Source: CAVUFH01 sp963740835 (lineage in GTDB: Bacteria; Actinomycetota; Acidimicrobiia; IMCC26256; PALSA-610). From it: DNA of 64,000 nt. The position numbers and the translations under genes are program-made. Below are positions 16,317 to 25,131 of the stretch, one piece after another. The notes under the pieces were generated by a model. That model ran no database searches and was not told where the DNA came from. It saw only the letters and a list, made by a program, of their open reading frames with translations. Every line of letters starts with the position of its first letter. Position 1 is the stretch's first letter. The stretch spans positions 124,001 through 188,000 of the forward strand of contig CAVUFH010000007.1 in assembly GCA_963740835.1 (NCBI GenBank), read 5' to 3'.

Positions 16317-17146
16317 ACGGCATTCGTCCACTCCGAGCAGTGGATGCGACATCGGACCCGGCCCCGCCCGCCGGGTCCGTCGTCGCGTCCGCAGTCGCGT
16401 CCGCAGTCGCGATCCAAGACGTGCGCAAGGTGTTCGGGCACGGACCCGGCGCGGTCGTGGCGCTCGACGGCGTGAGCCTCGACGTCGCACCGGGCGAGTT
16501 CGTCTGCCTCCTCGGCGCATCGGGTTGCGGCAAGAGCACGCTGCTCAACCTCGTCGCGGATCTCGACAAGCCGACGTCGGGGCGAGTGGACGTACGGGCC
16601 AACCGCACCGCGCTCATGTTCCAGGAAGCCGCGCTGTTCCCGTGGCTGACGGTGCGCGGCAACATCGAGCTCGCACTGAAGCTCGGTGGCAGACCGCGCG
16701 AGCGCCGGCGGGCACGCAGCGAGCAGCTGCTCGAGATGGTGCACCTCACCGACTTCGCGAAGAAGCGGCCGCACGAGCTCTCAGGCGGCATGCGCCAGCG
16801 TGGCGCGTTGGCCCGCGCGCTCGCGCAGGACTCACAGGTGCTGTTGATGGACGAACCGTTCGGCGCGCTGGACGCGATGACGCGCGACGTCCTGCACGAC
16901 GAACTCGAAACGCTGTGGCGCACGACCGGCAAGACGGTCTTGTTCGTGACGCACAACGTGCGCGAGGCGATTCGCCTCGGCGATCGGGTCGTGCTGCTCT
17001 CGAGCCGTCCCGGCCGGGTGGCTGACATCACACAGGTGCGCATCGAGCGGCCCCGCCGCATCGACTCGCCCGAAGTCGCGACGCTGGCGGCCACGATCAC
17101 GGATCGCCTTCGCGAAGAGATGGAGCGTCATGCCCGCGGGAAGTGA
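16313..17146 (+). CDS. ssuB: ABC transporter ATP-binding protein (SsuB/TauB-like)
   Basis: The 277-residue ATPase has Walker A GASGCGKST, Q-loop MFQEAALFPW, signature LSGGMRQRGALARA, Walker B VLLMDEPFGALD and switch FVTHNVREA, all typical of the nitrate/sulfonate/taurine class. It energises uptake with the neighbouring permease and lipoprotein. The first 33 residues precede the fold and include two tandem copies of GTCGCGTCCGCA, giving VASAVASAVA. The ATG overlaps the end of ssuA and the 3' end overlaps the permease start by 17 bp. Confidence 0.93.
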   Translation: MNGIRPLRAVDATSDPAPPAGSVVASAVASAVAIQDVRKVFGHGPGAVVALDGVSLDVAPGEFVCLLGASGCGKSTLLNLVADLDKPTSGRVDVRANRTALMFQEAALFPWLTVRGNIELALKLGGRPRERRRARSEQLLEMVHLTDFAKKRPHELSGGMRQRGALARALAQDSQVLLMDEPFGALDAMTRDVLHDELETLWRTTGKTVLFVTHNVREAIRLGDRVVLLSSRPGRVADITQVRIERPRRIDSPEVATLAATITDRLREEMERHARGK

Positions 17147-18002
17147 CACCAAATTGCATCCGGTCGAAGACCTCGACATCGCCGCGTTCGAAGCCGAATT
17201 CGGCCGAGGTCCGTCCCGCGCCGGCAAGGTCTGGTCGGCGTTGTGGCCGAAGCTGCTCGCGGTCGGCCTCTTCTTCGGTGGCTGGCAGATCGTGGTGTGG
17301 ACCGGGTGGAAGCCGGAGTACGCGCTTCCATCCCCCTTCACGGTCCTGCACCAGTTCTGGCAGGACAAGAGCACGCTTTGGGACGCGACGCAGACCACCC
17401 TGCTGCGCGCCGTGCGCGGCTATGCGATCGCGCTCGTCATTGGTGTCGTCGCGGGGCTCATCGTGTCGCGCTCGAAGGTCCTGCGCGCCGGCGTCGGCTC
17501 CATGATCACCGGCCTGCAGACGATGCCGTCGATCGCGTGGTTCCCCGCCGCGATCGTGATCTTCGGCCTCGGCGAGTCCGCGATCCTCTTCGTCATCGTC
17601 CTCGGCGCCGCGCCGTCGATCGCCAACGGGCTCATCAGCGGTGTCGACAACATCCCGCCGGTCCTGCTGCGGGCGGGCCGCGTGCTCGGCGCGCGTGGGC
17701 TCTCGTCGGTGCGCCACGTCGTACTGCCGGCCGCGCTTCCCTCCTTCATCGGCGGATTGAAGCAGGGCTGGGCGTTTGCCTGGCGCAGCCTGCTCGCGGG
17801 TGAGCTGATCGTGCTCATCGCGGGCAAGGTGTCGCTCGGTCAGGAGCTCCAGGGCGCGCGCGACCTGAACAACTACCGCCAGATGTACTCGGTGATGATG
17901 ATGATCTTCATCATCGGTGTCGTCGTCGACGCGGTGATCTTCGGGACGGCCGAGCGCTGGATCCGCCGCCACTACGGCTTGATCGACGCGACCGAGAGCT
18001 GA
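17130..18002 (+). CDS. ssuC: ABC transporter permease (SsuC/TauC-like)
   Basis: A 290-residue inner-membrane permease with about six membrane segments and the BPD_transp_1 cytoplasmic EAA-type loop (GLKQGWAFAWRSLLAGELI). The N-terminal about 30 residues are hydrophilic. It starts at ATG 17130, inside the end of ssuB, as common in tightly coupled ABC operons, and is the last gene of the unit. It converges with the cyclophilin gene 19 bp away. Confidence 0.92.
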   Translation: MPAGSDTKLHPVEDLDIAAFEAEFGRGPSRAGKVWSALWPKLLAVGLFFGGWQIVVWTGWKPEYALPSPFTVLHQFWQDKSTLWDATQTTLLRAVRGYAIALVIGVVAGLIVSRSKVLRAGVGSMITGLQTMPSIAWFPAAIVIFGLGESAILFVIVLGAAPSIANGLISGVDNIPPVLLRAGRVLGARGLSSVRHVVLPAALPSFIGGLKQGWAFAWRSLLAGELIVLIAGKVSLGQELQGARDLNNYRQMYSVMMMIFIIGVVVDAVIFGTAERWIRRHYGLIDATES

Positions 18003-18021
18003 GAGCCACTACTGATCTGGG

Positions 18022-18504
18022 CTAGGCCGCGTCGCGGTCGCGCTCTTCGACGACGACGGACTCCATCACGTCGCCGACCTGCGTCGCCTGGGCGACGTCG
18101 ATGCCGTCGATGACCTGACCGAACAGGTTGTAGTTCGGTGTCAACTTGCGCTGGCAGTCGTCGATGCAGACGAAGAACTGCGAGCCGTTCGTGTCCGGGC
18201 CCGCGTTCGCCATCGCGACCGCACCGAGCACGTAGGGACCCTGCACCGGTTCGTCGGCGAACTTGTAGCCGGGGCCGCCGCGACCGCTGCCCTCGGGACA
18301 GCCGCCTTGGATGACGAACTCCGGCACCACGCGGTGGAACTTGAGACCGTCGTAGTAGCCGTCGCGCGCGAGGCCGACGAAGTTGTTGACGGTGTTCGGC
18401 GCCAGCTGCGGGTCGAGGTCCATCACGATCGTCCCGCGGTTGGTGGTGATCGTCGTGCGGTAGATCTTCGACGCGTCGGTCTGGGGGGCGGGTTGCTTGG
18501 CCAC
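18022..18504 (-). CDS. Cyclophilin-type peptidyl-prolyl cis-trans isomerase
   Basis: The 160-residue protein is a short single-domain cyclophilin, with TNRGTIVMDLDPQLAPNTVNNFV at its start region, the catalytic FHRVVPEFVIQGG block and SQFFVCIDD. It has no signal peptide and should be cytosolic. GTG 18504 is chosen because GGAGGA lies six bases upstream and because the upstream in-frame extension overlaps the coding end of the TPR gene. It follows the cytochrome c maturation block in the same direction but 14 bp after it, so it may be transcribed with it. Confidence 0.92.
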   Translation of the reverse strand: MAKQPAPQTDASKIYRTTITTNRGTIVMDLDPQLAPNTVNNFVGLARDGYYDGLKFHRVVPEFVIQGGCPEGSGRGGPGYKFADEPVQGPYVLGAVAMANAGPDTNGSQFFVCIDDCQRKLTPNYNLFGQVIDGIDVAQATQVGDVMESVVVEERDRDAA

Positions 18505-18518
18505 GAGCGGTCCTCCGG

Positions 18519-19319
18519 TCAGGGGGTCGCCACAGTAGTGGGCGTGGCCGCGGCGACCGCCTCCGCGAGCGCACCGTTGACCAGTTCGCGCTGCGGGTGG
18601 TCCTGCGGCGCCAGGACGAGGAACTGCTGGAAGTCCGGGACCGCTGCAGCCGGATCGGACAGCACGTTCATGTATGTCAACCCGCGGAACACGTAAGCGT
18701 CGAAGTAGTTCGGGTCGAGGGTGATCGCCTGGTTCAGTGACGCCAGCGCGCGCTGTGCGACCCCGTCGCGCTGGGTGCCGGCCGGGAGCTGCTGTGCCGC
18801 AAGCGCATTGATCCACCCGATGTACGTGAGCGGCTCGGGCTGCTTCGGATCGATCTGCGACGTGGCGTCGTACTCCTTGAGCGCGCCGGCGAGGTCCGTG
18901 CCCAGCAGCGCCCGCGCGTACGCGATGCGCGCGTCGTAGCTGTCGGGCTTGGCCACCGCGGCCGCCTTCAGCGTGTCGAGCTCGCTCTGGTTGGCGTCGG
19001 CGTTGCCGGTGATGGTCTGGCCCGGCTCGCGCGTGCCGAGCGCGCGCGTGAGCCCGAACGCGGCGAAGCCGGCGAACGCGGCGATGCAGACGAACGTGAT
19101 GACCTTCATGCGCCGCGATGCGCGCGGTGCCTCCGGCAACACCGGCGCCACACCGTCGCGTAGCGACCGGATGACCGTGGCTGCGCGCGCGGTGTAGTCC
19201 GCGTGCAGCGACCGGTAGGTGTCGTCGTCGATGTTGCCGGCTTCGCGCTCGGACTCGAGGTCGTCGAGGGAACGCAGGAGGAACTCGCGCTCAGCTTCCA
19301 GCTCGTCGGCCCCGTTCAT
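18519..19319 (-). CDS. TPR membrane protein, CcmI/CycH-like
   Basis: A 266-residue protein with an N-terminal charged coiled region (residues 1-70), one membrane segment (VITFVCIAAFAGFAAFGL) and a C-terminal set of tetratricopeptide repeats (KPDSYDARIAYARALLGT, LDPNYFDAYVFRGLTYM). CcmI/CycH proteins use this layout to present apocytochrome c to the haem lyase. It is the last gene of the ccm cluster, which supports that role, though similarity is structural rather than by signature residues. The usual two N-terminal CcmI membrane segments are reduced to one here. Confidence 0.75.
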   Translation of the reverse strand: MNGADELEAEREFLLRSLDDLESEREAGNIDDDTYRSLHADYTARAATVIRSLRDGVAPVLPEAPRASRRMKVITFVCIAAFAGFAAFGLTRALGTREPGQTITGNADANQSELDTLKAAAVAKPDSYDARIAYARALLGTDLAGALKEYDATSQIDPKQPEPLTYIGWINALAAQQLPAGTQRDGVAQRALASLNQAITLDPNYFDAYVFRGLTYMNVLSDPAAAVPDFQQFLVLAPQDHPQRELVNGALAEAVAAATPTTVATP

Positions 19320-19395
19320 GCGGCTTCAGTCTTCGGTGCTCGATCTCCTCGCGGAGATGATTCACGGGCCGCACCTACGACTTGCGCCTGGCTGT

Positions 19396-19851
19396 TCACG
19401 TCGGCGCGTCGCGGGTGCGGGCGACGAGCACTTCATCGTCCGCGGTAGCCGTGAGCCGCGGCTCGCGTGACCACCGGCGCAGCGCAAGCACGACGCCGGC
19501 GGCCGCGGCGATGAACACGACCACGGGCAGCCCCCACGCGATCAGCGCGAACCCGCTTTTGCCCGGGTTCAGGAGGATGCGCTCGCCGTAGACACGCGCG
19601 TACGCGGCCCGGATCGTGGCATCGGACTGGCCCGACGCAATGCGATCGTGGATGTCATTCCGGATCGCGCGTGCTTCCGGCGCGTTGCTCTCGGCGACGG
19701 ACTCACCGGTGCACACCGGGCACGCGATCTCCTTGCCCAGCCGGCTCGCGCGCGCGGCAGGCGAGTTCGACGGTTGCGAACGGGCGACGAGGATGGCGAG
19801 GGCCACGACAACGATCGCGCCGAGCGCGAGCCACGGGAGCCAACGCCGCAT
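19396..19851 (-). CDS. ccmH: Cytochrome c maturation protein CcmH
   Basis: A 151-residue protein with an N-terminal membrane anchor, the redox motif IACPVCTGESVAESNAPEAR (the LRCPxCQ site of CcmH) and a second membrane segment near the C-terminus. CcmH reduces or holds apocytochrome cysteines before haem ligation. Its ATG overlaps the TGA of the thioredoxin gene by ATGA. The motif has Thr-Gly where CcmH usually has Gln-Asn. It is followed after 76 bp by the CcmI-like gene. Confidence 0.9.
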   Translation of the reverse strand: MRRWLPWLALGAIVVVALAILVARSQPSNSPAARASRLGKEIACPVCTGESVAESNAPEARAIRNDIHDRIASGQSDATIRAAYARVYGERILLNPGKSGFALIAWGLPVVVFIAAAAGVVLALRRWSREPRLTATADDEVLVARTRDAPT

Positions 19852-20396
19852 CAGAGTGTTCCTCGCGCCGCCCGCAGCATCGTCTCGAGGTTGGCGACGG
19901 TCACCGCCGCGAACTGCTCGCCCGCGACGCGACCGTCGGGACCGATGACGAAGGTCTCCGGTTGGCCTGTCGTACCGTACGCGAGCGCAGCCTTGCTCTT
20001 CGGATCGAATCCGATCGTCCAGCCGACGTTCTCGCGCTTCGCGTAGTCGCGGATCGCTTGCGTCGTATCGTCGCGCACGATGCCGACCATCGCGAAGTCG
20101 GGTTCGGCCTTGTGCCGGTCGTAGAACGTGGCGAGCGCGGGTGCCTCTTGCTGGCACGGCTGGCACCAGGAGTTCCAGAAGTTCACGACGACGGTCTTGC
20201 CCGCGAGGTCGGCGAGAGACAGCTCTTTTCCGTCGAGGGTGGTGACGGTGAACGCGGGCGCGGGATCGTTCGAACCGGTGAAGCGGCCTTTGGTGACGTT
20301 CGGATCGCTGCCGTTGACGTTCAACGCGAGCACGACACCGAACACGACGACGATCGCGCCGACGGCGAGGGCGATCCAACGGACGCGCCCTCTCAT
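19851..20396 (-). CDS. ccmG: Membrane-anchored thioredoxin CcmG/ResA type
   Basis: The 181-residue protein has one N-terminal membrane segment and a TlpA-type thioredoxin domain with active site FWNSWCQPCQQEAP and the cis-Pro loop GQPETFVIGPDG. Such proteins deliver electrons outside the membrane to apocytochrome c and CcmH. It overlaps ccmF upstream and ccmH downstream, both by ATGA, fixing its role in cytochrome c maturation. Confidence 0.93.
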   Translation of the reverse strand: MRGRVRWIALAVGAIVVVFGVVLALNVNGSDPNVTKGRFTGSNDPAPAFTVTTLDGKELSLADLAGKTVVVNFWNSWCQPCQQEAPALATFYDRHKAEPDFAMVGIVRDDTTQAIRDYAKRENVGWTIGFDPKSKAALAYGTTGQPETFVIGPDGRVAGEQFAAVTVANLETMLRAARGTL

Positions 20397-22444
20397 GTCC
20401 CAGCCTCACCTGTCGACGCCTCCACGAGTTCGGGCGGTTCAGGCAGCTCGGGCTCGTCGGGAACCGGTTCGCGGTCGGGTTCGGGCAGCACCGTCCGCCG
20501 GCGCGCCGGCAGCAGCGCGAGCGCAACACCGACGGCCATGATGCCCCCGCCGATCCACAGCCAGAGCACCATCGGGTTGATCTGGACCCTCAGCGCGACC
20601 TTGCCGGTCTGCGTGGGCGACGACACGAGTGTGAGGTACACGTCCTGCAACACGCCGGTGCGCACCGACGGCGTCCCGATCCCACTGTTGAAGTTCGGGA
20701 ACGTCGAGATCCCCGGGGCGTACACGCCGAGGTCCTTGCTCCCCTGTTCGATGCGGACGCGCGCGGACACGGTCGTCTTCTGACCCGACCGTTCGATCTG
20801 CGAACCGAGGTACGTGAGCATGTAGCCGCGCACCTCGGCCGATTGGCCTGGTGAGAGCTGCACCTCGCGCCGCGTGACGTAGCCCGAGGATGCCGCCAGC
20901 GCGACCGCGATGACGACGACGCCGATGTGCACGACGAGGCCGCCGTAGAGCCTCGGGTTCGCGCGGACCATGCGCGCGGTCGCGACCGGCACCGCTTCGT
21001 CGTGGGCCCGCCGGCGGGCACGGATCCCGATGCCGATCGTGCGACCGATGCTGGCGAACGCAAAGGCAGCCAGCGCGAACGTCAGCACCTGCGCGACCCC
21101 ACGTGCGCCGAGCAGCAACGCCACGACGAGCGTGATGCCACCCACCCAGGCAGGTATCAGGAGCCGCTTGCGGAGGAGCTCGCCGCTCGCGGCGCGCCAC
21201 GGCAACAGCGGTCCGACCGCCATGAGGAACAGCAGCGCGATCCCGATCGGGACGCCTAACCGTTCGAAGTACGGCTCCCCGACCGACAGGGTCCGGTTCT
21301 GCAGCGCTTCGGCGAGCAGCGGGAACACCGTGCCCGTCAGCACGACCAGCGCGAACCCAGCAAACAGGAGGTTGTTCATCAGGAACGCCGCTTCGCGCGA
21401 GACCGGCGAGTCGATGCGGCCGGGCGCGCGCAGTTCGTCGCCACGCCACGCGATGAGCGCGACGCAACCGACGGCGACGATGCCGAGGAACGTCAGCAGC
21501 CACGGGCCGATCGGCGACTGCGTGAAGCTGTGCACCGACGTGACGACGCCGGACCGGGTGAGAAACGTGCCGAGGATCGTGAGGCAGAAGGTCGCGAGCA
21601 CGAGCGACAGGTTCCAGACCCGCAACATGCCGCGCCGTTCCTGCACCATCACCGAGTGGATGAACGCAGTGCCGGTGAGCCACGGCAGGAGCGACGCGTT
21701 CTCGACCGGGTCCCAGCCCCAGTAGCCGCCCCACCCGAGGACTTCGTAGCTCCACCACGCGCCGAGCACGATCCCGATCGTGAGGAAGCCCCAGGCGATC
21801 AGCGTGGTGCGCCGCACGTCCGCGAGCCAGCCTTCGCCGAAGCGACCCGTGATCAACGCGCCGACCGCGAACGCGAACGGGATCGTGAAGCCGACATATC
21901 CGAGGTAGAGCATCGGCGGGTGAATCGCGACGAGCACGTGGTTCTGCAGCAGCGGGTTGGGGCCGCGCCCGTCGGCGGGTATCGCGCCGACGACCTCGCG
22001 GAAAGGATTCGCCGGCCCGAGCGTCAGCGCGAAGAAGAACAGCGTGACGCCGAGCCCGACGACCGTCGCCCACGCGACCAGAGGGTCGGTGGCCCGACTG
22101 CGAAAGCGCCACACCGTGACCGACAGGTAGGCGGTGAGCGCGAGCACCCAGAGGAGGATCGAGCCCTCGAGCGCGGCCCACGCCGCGGTGAACGTGAACA
22201 GCCCCGGGGTCGCGCGTGCGACGTTGTTCGCGACGTAGCGCAGTGAGAAGTCGTGCGCGAACAACGCCGACTCCATCGTGGCGAACGCGGCGACCGCGGC
22301 CATGAGCGTCACGAACACGTAGCGGCGGCCGATGCGGAGCAGGACCGGTCGTTGCTTGTACACCCCGACCAGGATCGTGACGATCCCGAGCGCGGCCGCG
22401 GCCGCGCCCGCGGTGAGCGCGCCGTACCCGATGGCCGCTCTCAC
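20393..22444 (-). CDS. ccmF: Haem lyase subunit CcmF
   Basis: A 683-residue integral membrane protein of the CcmF/NrfE family, which attaches haem to CxxCH sites. The tryptophan-rich haem-handling motif WGGYWGWDPVENASLLPW is intact in a region of about a dozen predicted membrane segments; LVAIHPPMLYLGYVG contains a conserved haem-ligand His. A large soluble C-terminal loop, then a last membrane segment and a Pro/Glu-rich tail, complete it. It overlaps ccmG by ATGA and follows ccmE closely. Its presence with CcmA-E marks System I rather than the ResBC system usual in actinobacteria. Confidence 0.95.
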   Translation of the reverse strand: MRAAIGYGALTAGAAAAALGIVTILVGVYKQRPVLLRIGRRYVFVTLMAAVAAFATMESALFAHDFSLRYVANNVARATPGLFTFTAAWAALEGSILLWVLALTAYLSVTVWRFRSRATDPLVAWATVVGLGVTLFFFALTLGPANPFREVVGAIPADGRGPNPLLQNHVLVAIHPPMLYLGYVGFTIPFAFAVGALITGRFGEGWLADVRRTTLIAWGFLTIGIVLGAWWSYEVLGWGGYWGWDPVENASLLPWLTGTAFIHSVMVQERRGMLRVWNLSLVLATFCLTILGTFLTRSGVVTSVHSFTQSPIGPWLLTFLGIVAVGCVALIAWRGDELRAPGRIDSPVSREAAFLMNNLLFAGFALVVLTGTVFPLLAEALQNRTLSVGEPYFERLGVPIGIALLFLMAVGPLLPWRAASGELLRKRLLIPAWVGGITLVVALLLGARGVAQVLTFALAAFAFASIGRTIGIGIRARRRAHDEAVPVATARMVRANPRLYGGLVVHIGVVVIAVALAASSGYVTRREVQLSPGQSAEVRGYMLTYLGSQIERSGQKTTVSARVRIEQGSKDLGVYAPGISTFPNFNSGIGTPSVRTGVLQDVYLTLVSSPTQTGKVALRVQINPMVLWLWIGGGIMAVGVALALLPARRRTVLPEPDREPVPDEPELPEPPELVEASTGEAGT

Positions 22445-22451
22445 CCGCGCC

Positions 22452-22871
22452 TCACCGCTTCACGCTGGCGGGCTCGGCCGGGCACTTCTCGCCCAGCTTC
22501 CCCTTGGGCGGCTTGTACTGGTTGCCGTGCTTGATCAGGAGCTGGTCGGACTCGAACGTGCGGCCCGACCAGCTGCCGGCCACGACAACCGGCGCGCAAT
22601 CGGAAAAGAGGTCGGGCGGGCTGCCGGAGAAGTGCACCGCGGCAACCTTGCCGCCTTCTGTGAGCTCGAACTGCACGTCGTCGCCGTCCTTGGCGATGCT
22701 GCCGGGCACGACGGCGCCGCTCATCTTGAACGCGCGGTCACCCTGCTCCGAGCGTGCGGCGACGGCTTTCGACACCGGTTGGAACAGCACGACGTTGTCC
22801 TTGAGGATGACGAGCATCCAGATCGCGGCGCCCAGACAGAGCAGTGCCGCGATGCTCCATCGCAACTTCAT
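22452..22871 (-). CDS. ccmE: Haem chaperone CcmE
   Basis: A 139-residue protein with an N-terminal membrane anchor (LRWSIAALLCLGAAIWMLVI) and an OB-fold domain with FKMSGAVVPGSIAKDG and VHFSGSPPDLFSDC. CcmE carries haem covalently from CcmC to CcmF, usually on a His in a VLAKHDE motif. Here the corresponding region reads LLIKHGNQYKPP, keeping KH followed by a Tyr four residues on, so the attachment His is probably this one. Its ATG overlaps the TGA of ccmD. Confidence 0.85.
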   Translation of the reverse strand: MKLRWSIAALLCLGAAIWMLVILKDNVVLFQPVSKAVAARSEQGDRAFKMSGAVVPGSIAKDGDDVQFELTEGGKVAAVHFSGSPPDLFSDCAPVVVAGSWSGRTFESDQLLIKHGNQYKPPKGKLGEKCPAEPASVKR

Positions 22872-22999
22872 CAGCCGGCCTCGTCGACCACCGACCGCCG
22901 CGCGCGCCGCAGGTGCTGCCAGAGCCACGCGGAGTACGTGCCGAGCGTGACCGCGACGATGCCATAGCCGGCGACGACGTAACCCCAGTTGTGATCCAT
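22871..22999 (-). CDS. ccmD: CcmD-like small membrane protein
   Basis: A 42-residue single-pass protein (MDHNWGYVVAGYGIVAVTLG, then YSAWLWQHLRRARRS), the right size, topology and position for CcmD, which holds CcmE to the CcmABC exporter. The start codon region is duplicated: a first ATG at 23013 opens MDHN and stops, and that TGA overlaps the real ATG at 22999. The upstream partner ccmC stops in the same way over the first ATG. The end overlaps the ccmE start (TGATG). Confidence 0.82.
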   Translation of the reverse strand: MDHNWGYVVAGYGIVAVTLGTYSAWLWQHLRRARRSVVDEAG

Positions 23000-23015
23000 C
23001 AGTTGTGATCCATCA
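22988..23015 (-). repeat. 14-bp perfect tandem duplication at the ccmC/ccmD junction
   Basis: On the reverse strand TGATGGATCACAAC occurs twice in succession (23015-23002 and 23001-22988). Each copy contains a TGATG stop/start overlap. The first copy encodes a four-residue peptide MDHN ending at the TGA of the second copy. Confidence 0.95.
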
Positions 23016-23747
23016 GGCGGGCACCGTTTCCGATTGTGCTTCCTCGGCGAGGCGCACCCGCCGATCGATCGCGAGTTGGAGCTCGCGCTCCTCGCGGCCT
23101 TCGTCGTATTCGGCGATGCGCAGGCGAGCAAGGACGAGCGTCGCGTAGAGCAAAGTGAACGCGAACACCGAGAAGATCAGCGTGAACGGCATCCAGAAGC
23201 CTTGGAACGCGACGTCGAGGTTCTTGTTGAAGACGGTGCCATCCTGGTGCAGCGTCTCCCACCACGTCACCGAGAAGTGGACGACGGGCACGTCGGCGAA
23301 CGCGATCAGCGCCGCGATCGCGCACCGCTTGCCCCGCTCGGCGGAGGTGACGCCGGTGCGCCGCAACGCGAGGTAGCCGAGGTAGAGGAAGAACAGCACC
23401 GCGGTGGTGGTGACCCGCGCGTCCCACTCCCACCACGTGCCCCAGATCGGACGACCCCAGAACGACCCCATCGCGAGCGTCAAGCCCGTGAAGATCACAC
23501 CGACCTCGGCCGACGCGCCGGCGAGCAGGTCCCACGTGGTCGACCGCGTGCGCGGCCACAACCACAGCCCGGATGCGACAGCCGTCACGAAGAACGCGAG
23601 GTACGCGAGCCATGCGGTAGGCACGTGCATGTAGAGGAGGCGGTACGCGTCGCCTTGGAACGCGTCGGCCGGCGCGACCGCGAGCGCGAGCACGATCGTC
23701 ACCGCGATGCTCACGGCCGAGGCGATCGAGAGCACTTTCAGGTTCAC
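23013..23747 (-). CDS. ccmC: Haem exporter subunit CcmC (CcsA-like)
   Basis: A 244-residue membrane protein with six segments and the WWD haem motif WGTWWEWDARVTT; flanking conserved histidines are seen in LLYMHVPTAW and VVHFSVTWWETLHQ. CcmC loads haem onto CcmE. GTG 23747 is preceded by GGAGGA six bases upstream and overlaps the TGA of ccmB, which is why it is chosen over upstream in-frame starts. It ends in the duplicated ccmD start region. Confidence 0.93.
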   Translation of the reverse strand: MNLKVLSIASAVSIAVTIVLALAVAPADAFQGDAYRLLYMHVPTAWLAYLAFFVTAVASGLWLWPRTRSTTWDLLAGASAEVGVIFTGLTLAMGSFWGRPIWGTWWEWDARVTTTAVLFFLYLGYLALRRTGVTSAERGKRCAIAALIAFADVPVVHFSVTWWETLHQDGTVFNKNLDVAFQGFWMPFTLIFSVFAFTLLYATLVLARLRIAEYDEGREERELQLAIDRRVRLAEEAQSETVPA

Positions 23748-24436
23748 GACGATTCCTCCAGGAGCGGCCCGAAGGCCAGGGCGCCGAGCGTGACGACGAG
23801 CACCGCGAAGGCACCGAGCAGCTGCACCCACGGCCACCCGTCACCGGGGTTGCCGTCGAGCGCGGCCTCGAAGGCACGCGTCCCGCCCAGCATCACCGGC
23901 GTGACGGCCGGCAGCACGAGCAGCGGCACGAGCGTCTCCCGGGCCCGGACACCCAAGCCGAGCACGCCGTAGACGGTACCGGTGGCTGCCAGCCCGATGG
24001 TCGCGGGCACCGCGGCGGCGAGGATGAGCAGGATGCCGCGCACCTGGACGTCGTAGAGGATGACGACCCCGACGCCGAGGATCACCTCGAGTGCCGCGAG
24101 CTCCACCGCGATCGCGGCCGCCTTGCCCAGGAATATCGCGACGCCGTCGAGACCCGACAGGCGCAGACCGTCGCGGGCCGCGTTCCCCTCCTCGACCGCG
24201 AACGCGCGGCTGACCGCGAGCAGCGCGGCGAGGAGCACAGCGGTCCAGAACAGGCCGGGCGCGACGCGCGACAGCAGGCCGCGATCGGGGTCGAGCGCGA
24301 ACGCGAAGAGGATGAGCACGATGCCGCCGAACGGCAGCACCTGCTGCAGCGCGACCCGCGAGCGCCGCTCGATGCGGAGGTCCTTGCCCGCGACGAGCAT
24401 GGAGTCGCGCAGGATCTGTCCCCCGAACTGCGTCAT
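23744..24436 (-). CDS. ccmB: Haem exporter subunit CcmB
   Basis: A 230-residue membrane protein with about six segments that matches CcmB, the permease of the CcmABC complex. The N-terminal MLVAGKDLRIERRSR stretch is typical. It overlaps ccmA by ATGA and ccmC by GTGA, so the three are coupled. Confidence 0.9.
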   Translation of the reverse strand: MTQFGGQILRDSMLVAGKDLRIERRSRVALQQVLPFGGIVLILFAFALDPDRGLLSRVAPGLFWTAVLLAALLAVSRAFAVEEGNAARDGLRLSGLDGVAIFLGKAAAIAVELAALEVILGVGVVILYDVQVRGILLILAAAVPATIGLAATGTVYGVLGLGVRARETLVPLLVLPAVTPVMLGGTRAFEAALDGNPGDGWPWVQLLGAFAVLVVTLGALAFGPLLEESS

Positions 24437-25131
24437 GGGCCGACCTCGACCATCGGGGTGACGGGTGCCGGAGCGGCCGTGGCCCGCGACTCGTGCACAC
24501 GGCCCGCGATCACTGCGACTTCGCGCGTTGCATGCCGGCGGGCGACGTCGAGCTCATGCGAGGCGAGCAGCACCGTGCGTCCTTCGGCGGGCGATGCGGC
24601 GAGCACCGCGTCGACCACGGCGCGACCTTCGGCGTCGAGGCCCGCGTGCGGTTCGTCGAGCAGCAGCAACTCCGGATCGCGCGCGAGGGCGATGGCGAGC
24701 GAGAGGCGGCGTCGTTGGCCCTGCGAGAGGCGACCGTGCGCGACGCCGGCGATCTCTTCGAGCCCGACGCGCGCGATCGCGGCGTCGGCTTCGTCACGGG
24801 TGTGGCCCGCGGCGCGAGTTGCGAAGTGCACGTTCTCCGTCACGGTGAGGTCGTCGTAGGCGAACGTCTCGTGCCCGACCATGCCGACCGACCGCCGCAC
24901 GGCCCGGCGGTCCTGGGTGAGGTCATGCCCGAGCACCGATGCGGAACCCGATCGCACCGCCAGGAGACCGGCGCAGAGCCGCAACAACGTCGTCTTGCCC
25001 GCGCCGTTCGGTCCGGTGCACAGCACGACTTCGCCCGCGTCCACGTCCAGATCCGCGCCGGCGAGCGCGGGGAACCGACCGAGCAGGCACACCGCCGATC
25101 GCAGGCTGATGACGCGGCTGGGAACGCGCAC
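24433..25131 (-). CDS. ccmA: Haem exporter ATP-binding subunit CcmA
   Basis: The 232-residue ABC ATPase has Walker A CTGPNGAGKTTLLR, signature RLSQGQRRRLSLAIALA, Walker B LLLLDEPHAGLD and switch LLASHELD. The LSQGQ signature is characteristic of CcmA. GTG 25131 is chosen because AAAGGCGAG lies just upstream; an upstream TTG at 25152 is in frame but lacks a ribosome site. It is the first gene of the ccm operon, so the promoter should lie in the 117-bp gap to the divergent sortase gene. Confidence 0.9.
   Translation of the reverse strand: MRVPSRVISLRSAVCLLGRFPALAGADLDVDAGEVVLCTGPNGAGKTTLLRLCAGLLAVRSGSASVLGHDLTQDRRAVRRSVGMVGHETFAYDDLTVTENVHFATRAAGHTRDEADAAIARVGLEEIAGVAHGRLSQGQRRRLSLAIALARDPELLLLDEPHAGLDAEGRAVVDAVLAASPAEGRTVLLASHELDVARRHATREVAVIAGRVHESRATAAPAPVTPMVEVGP

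Noticed and set aside
22999..23972. Long open frames antisense or out of frame to conserved genes, such as over ccmC and aconitase
   Set aside because: They are products of high GC: Arg/Ala/Pro-rich, without motifs, and opposite to strongly conserved proteins.
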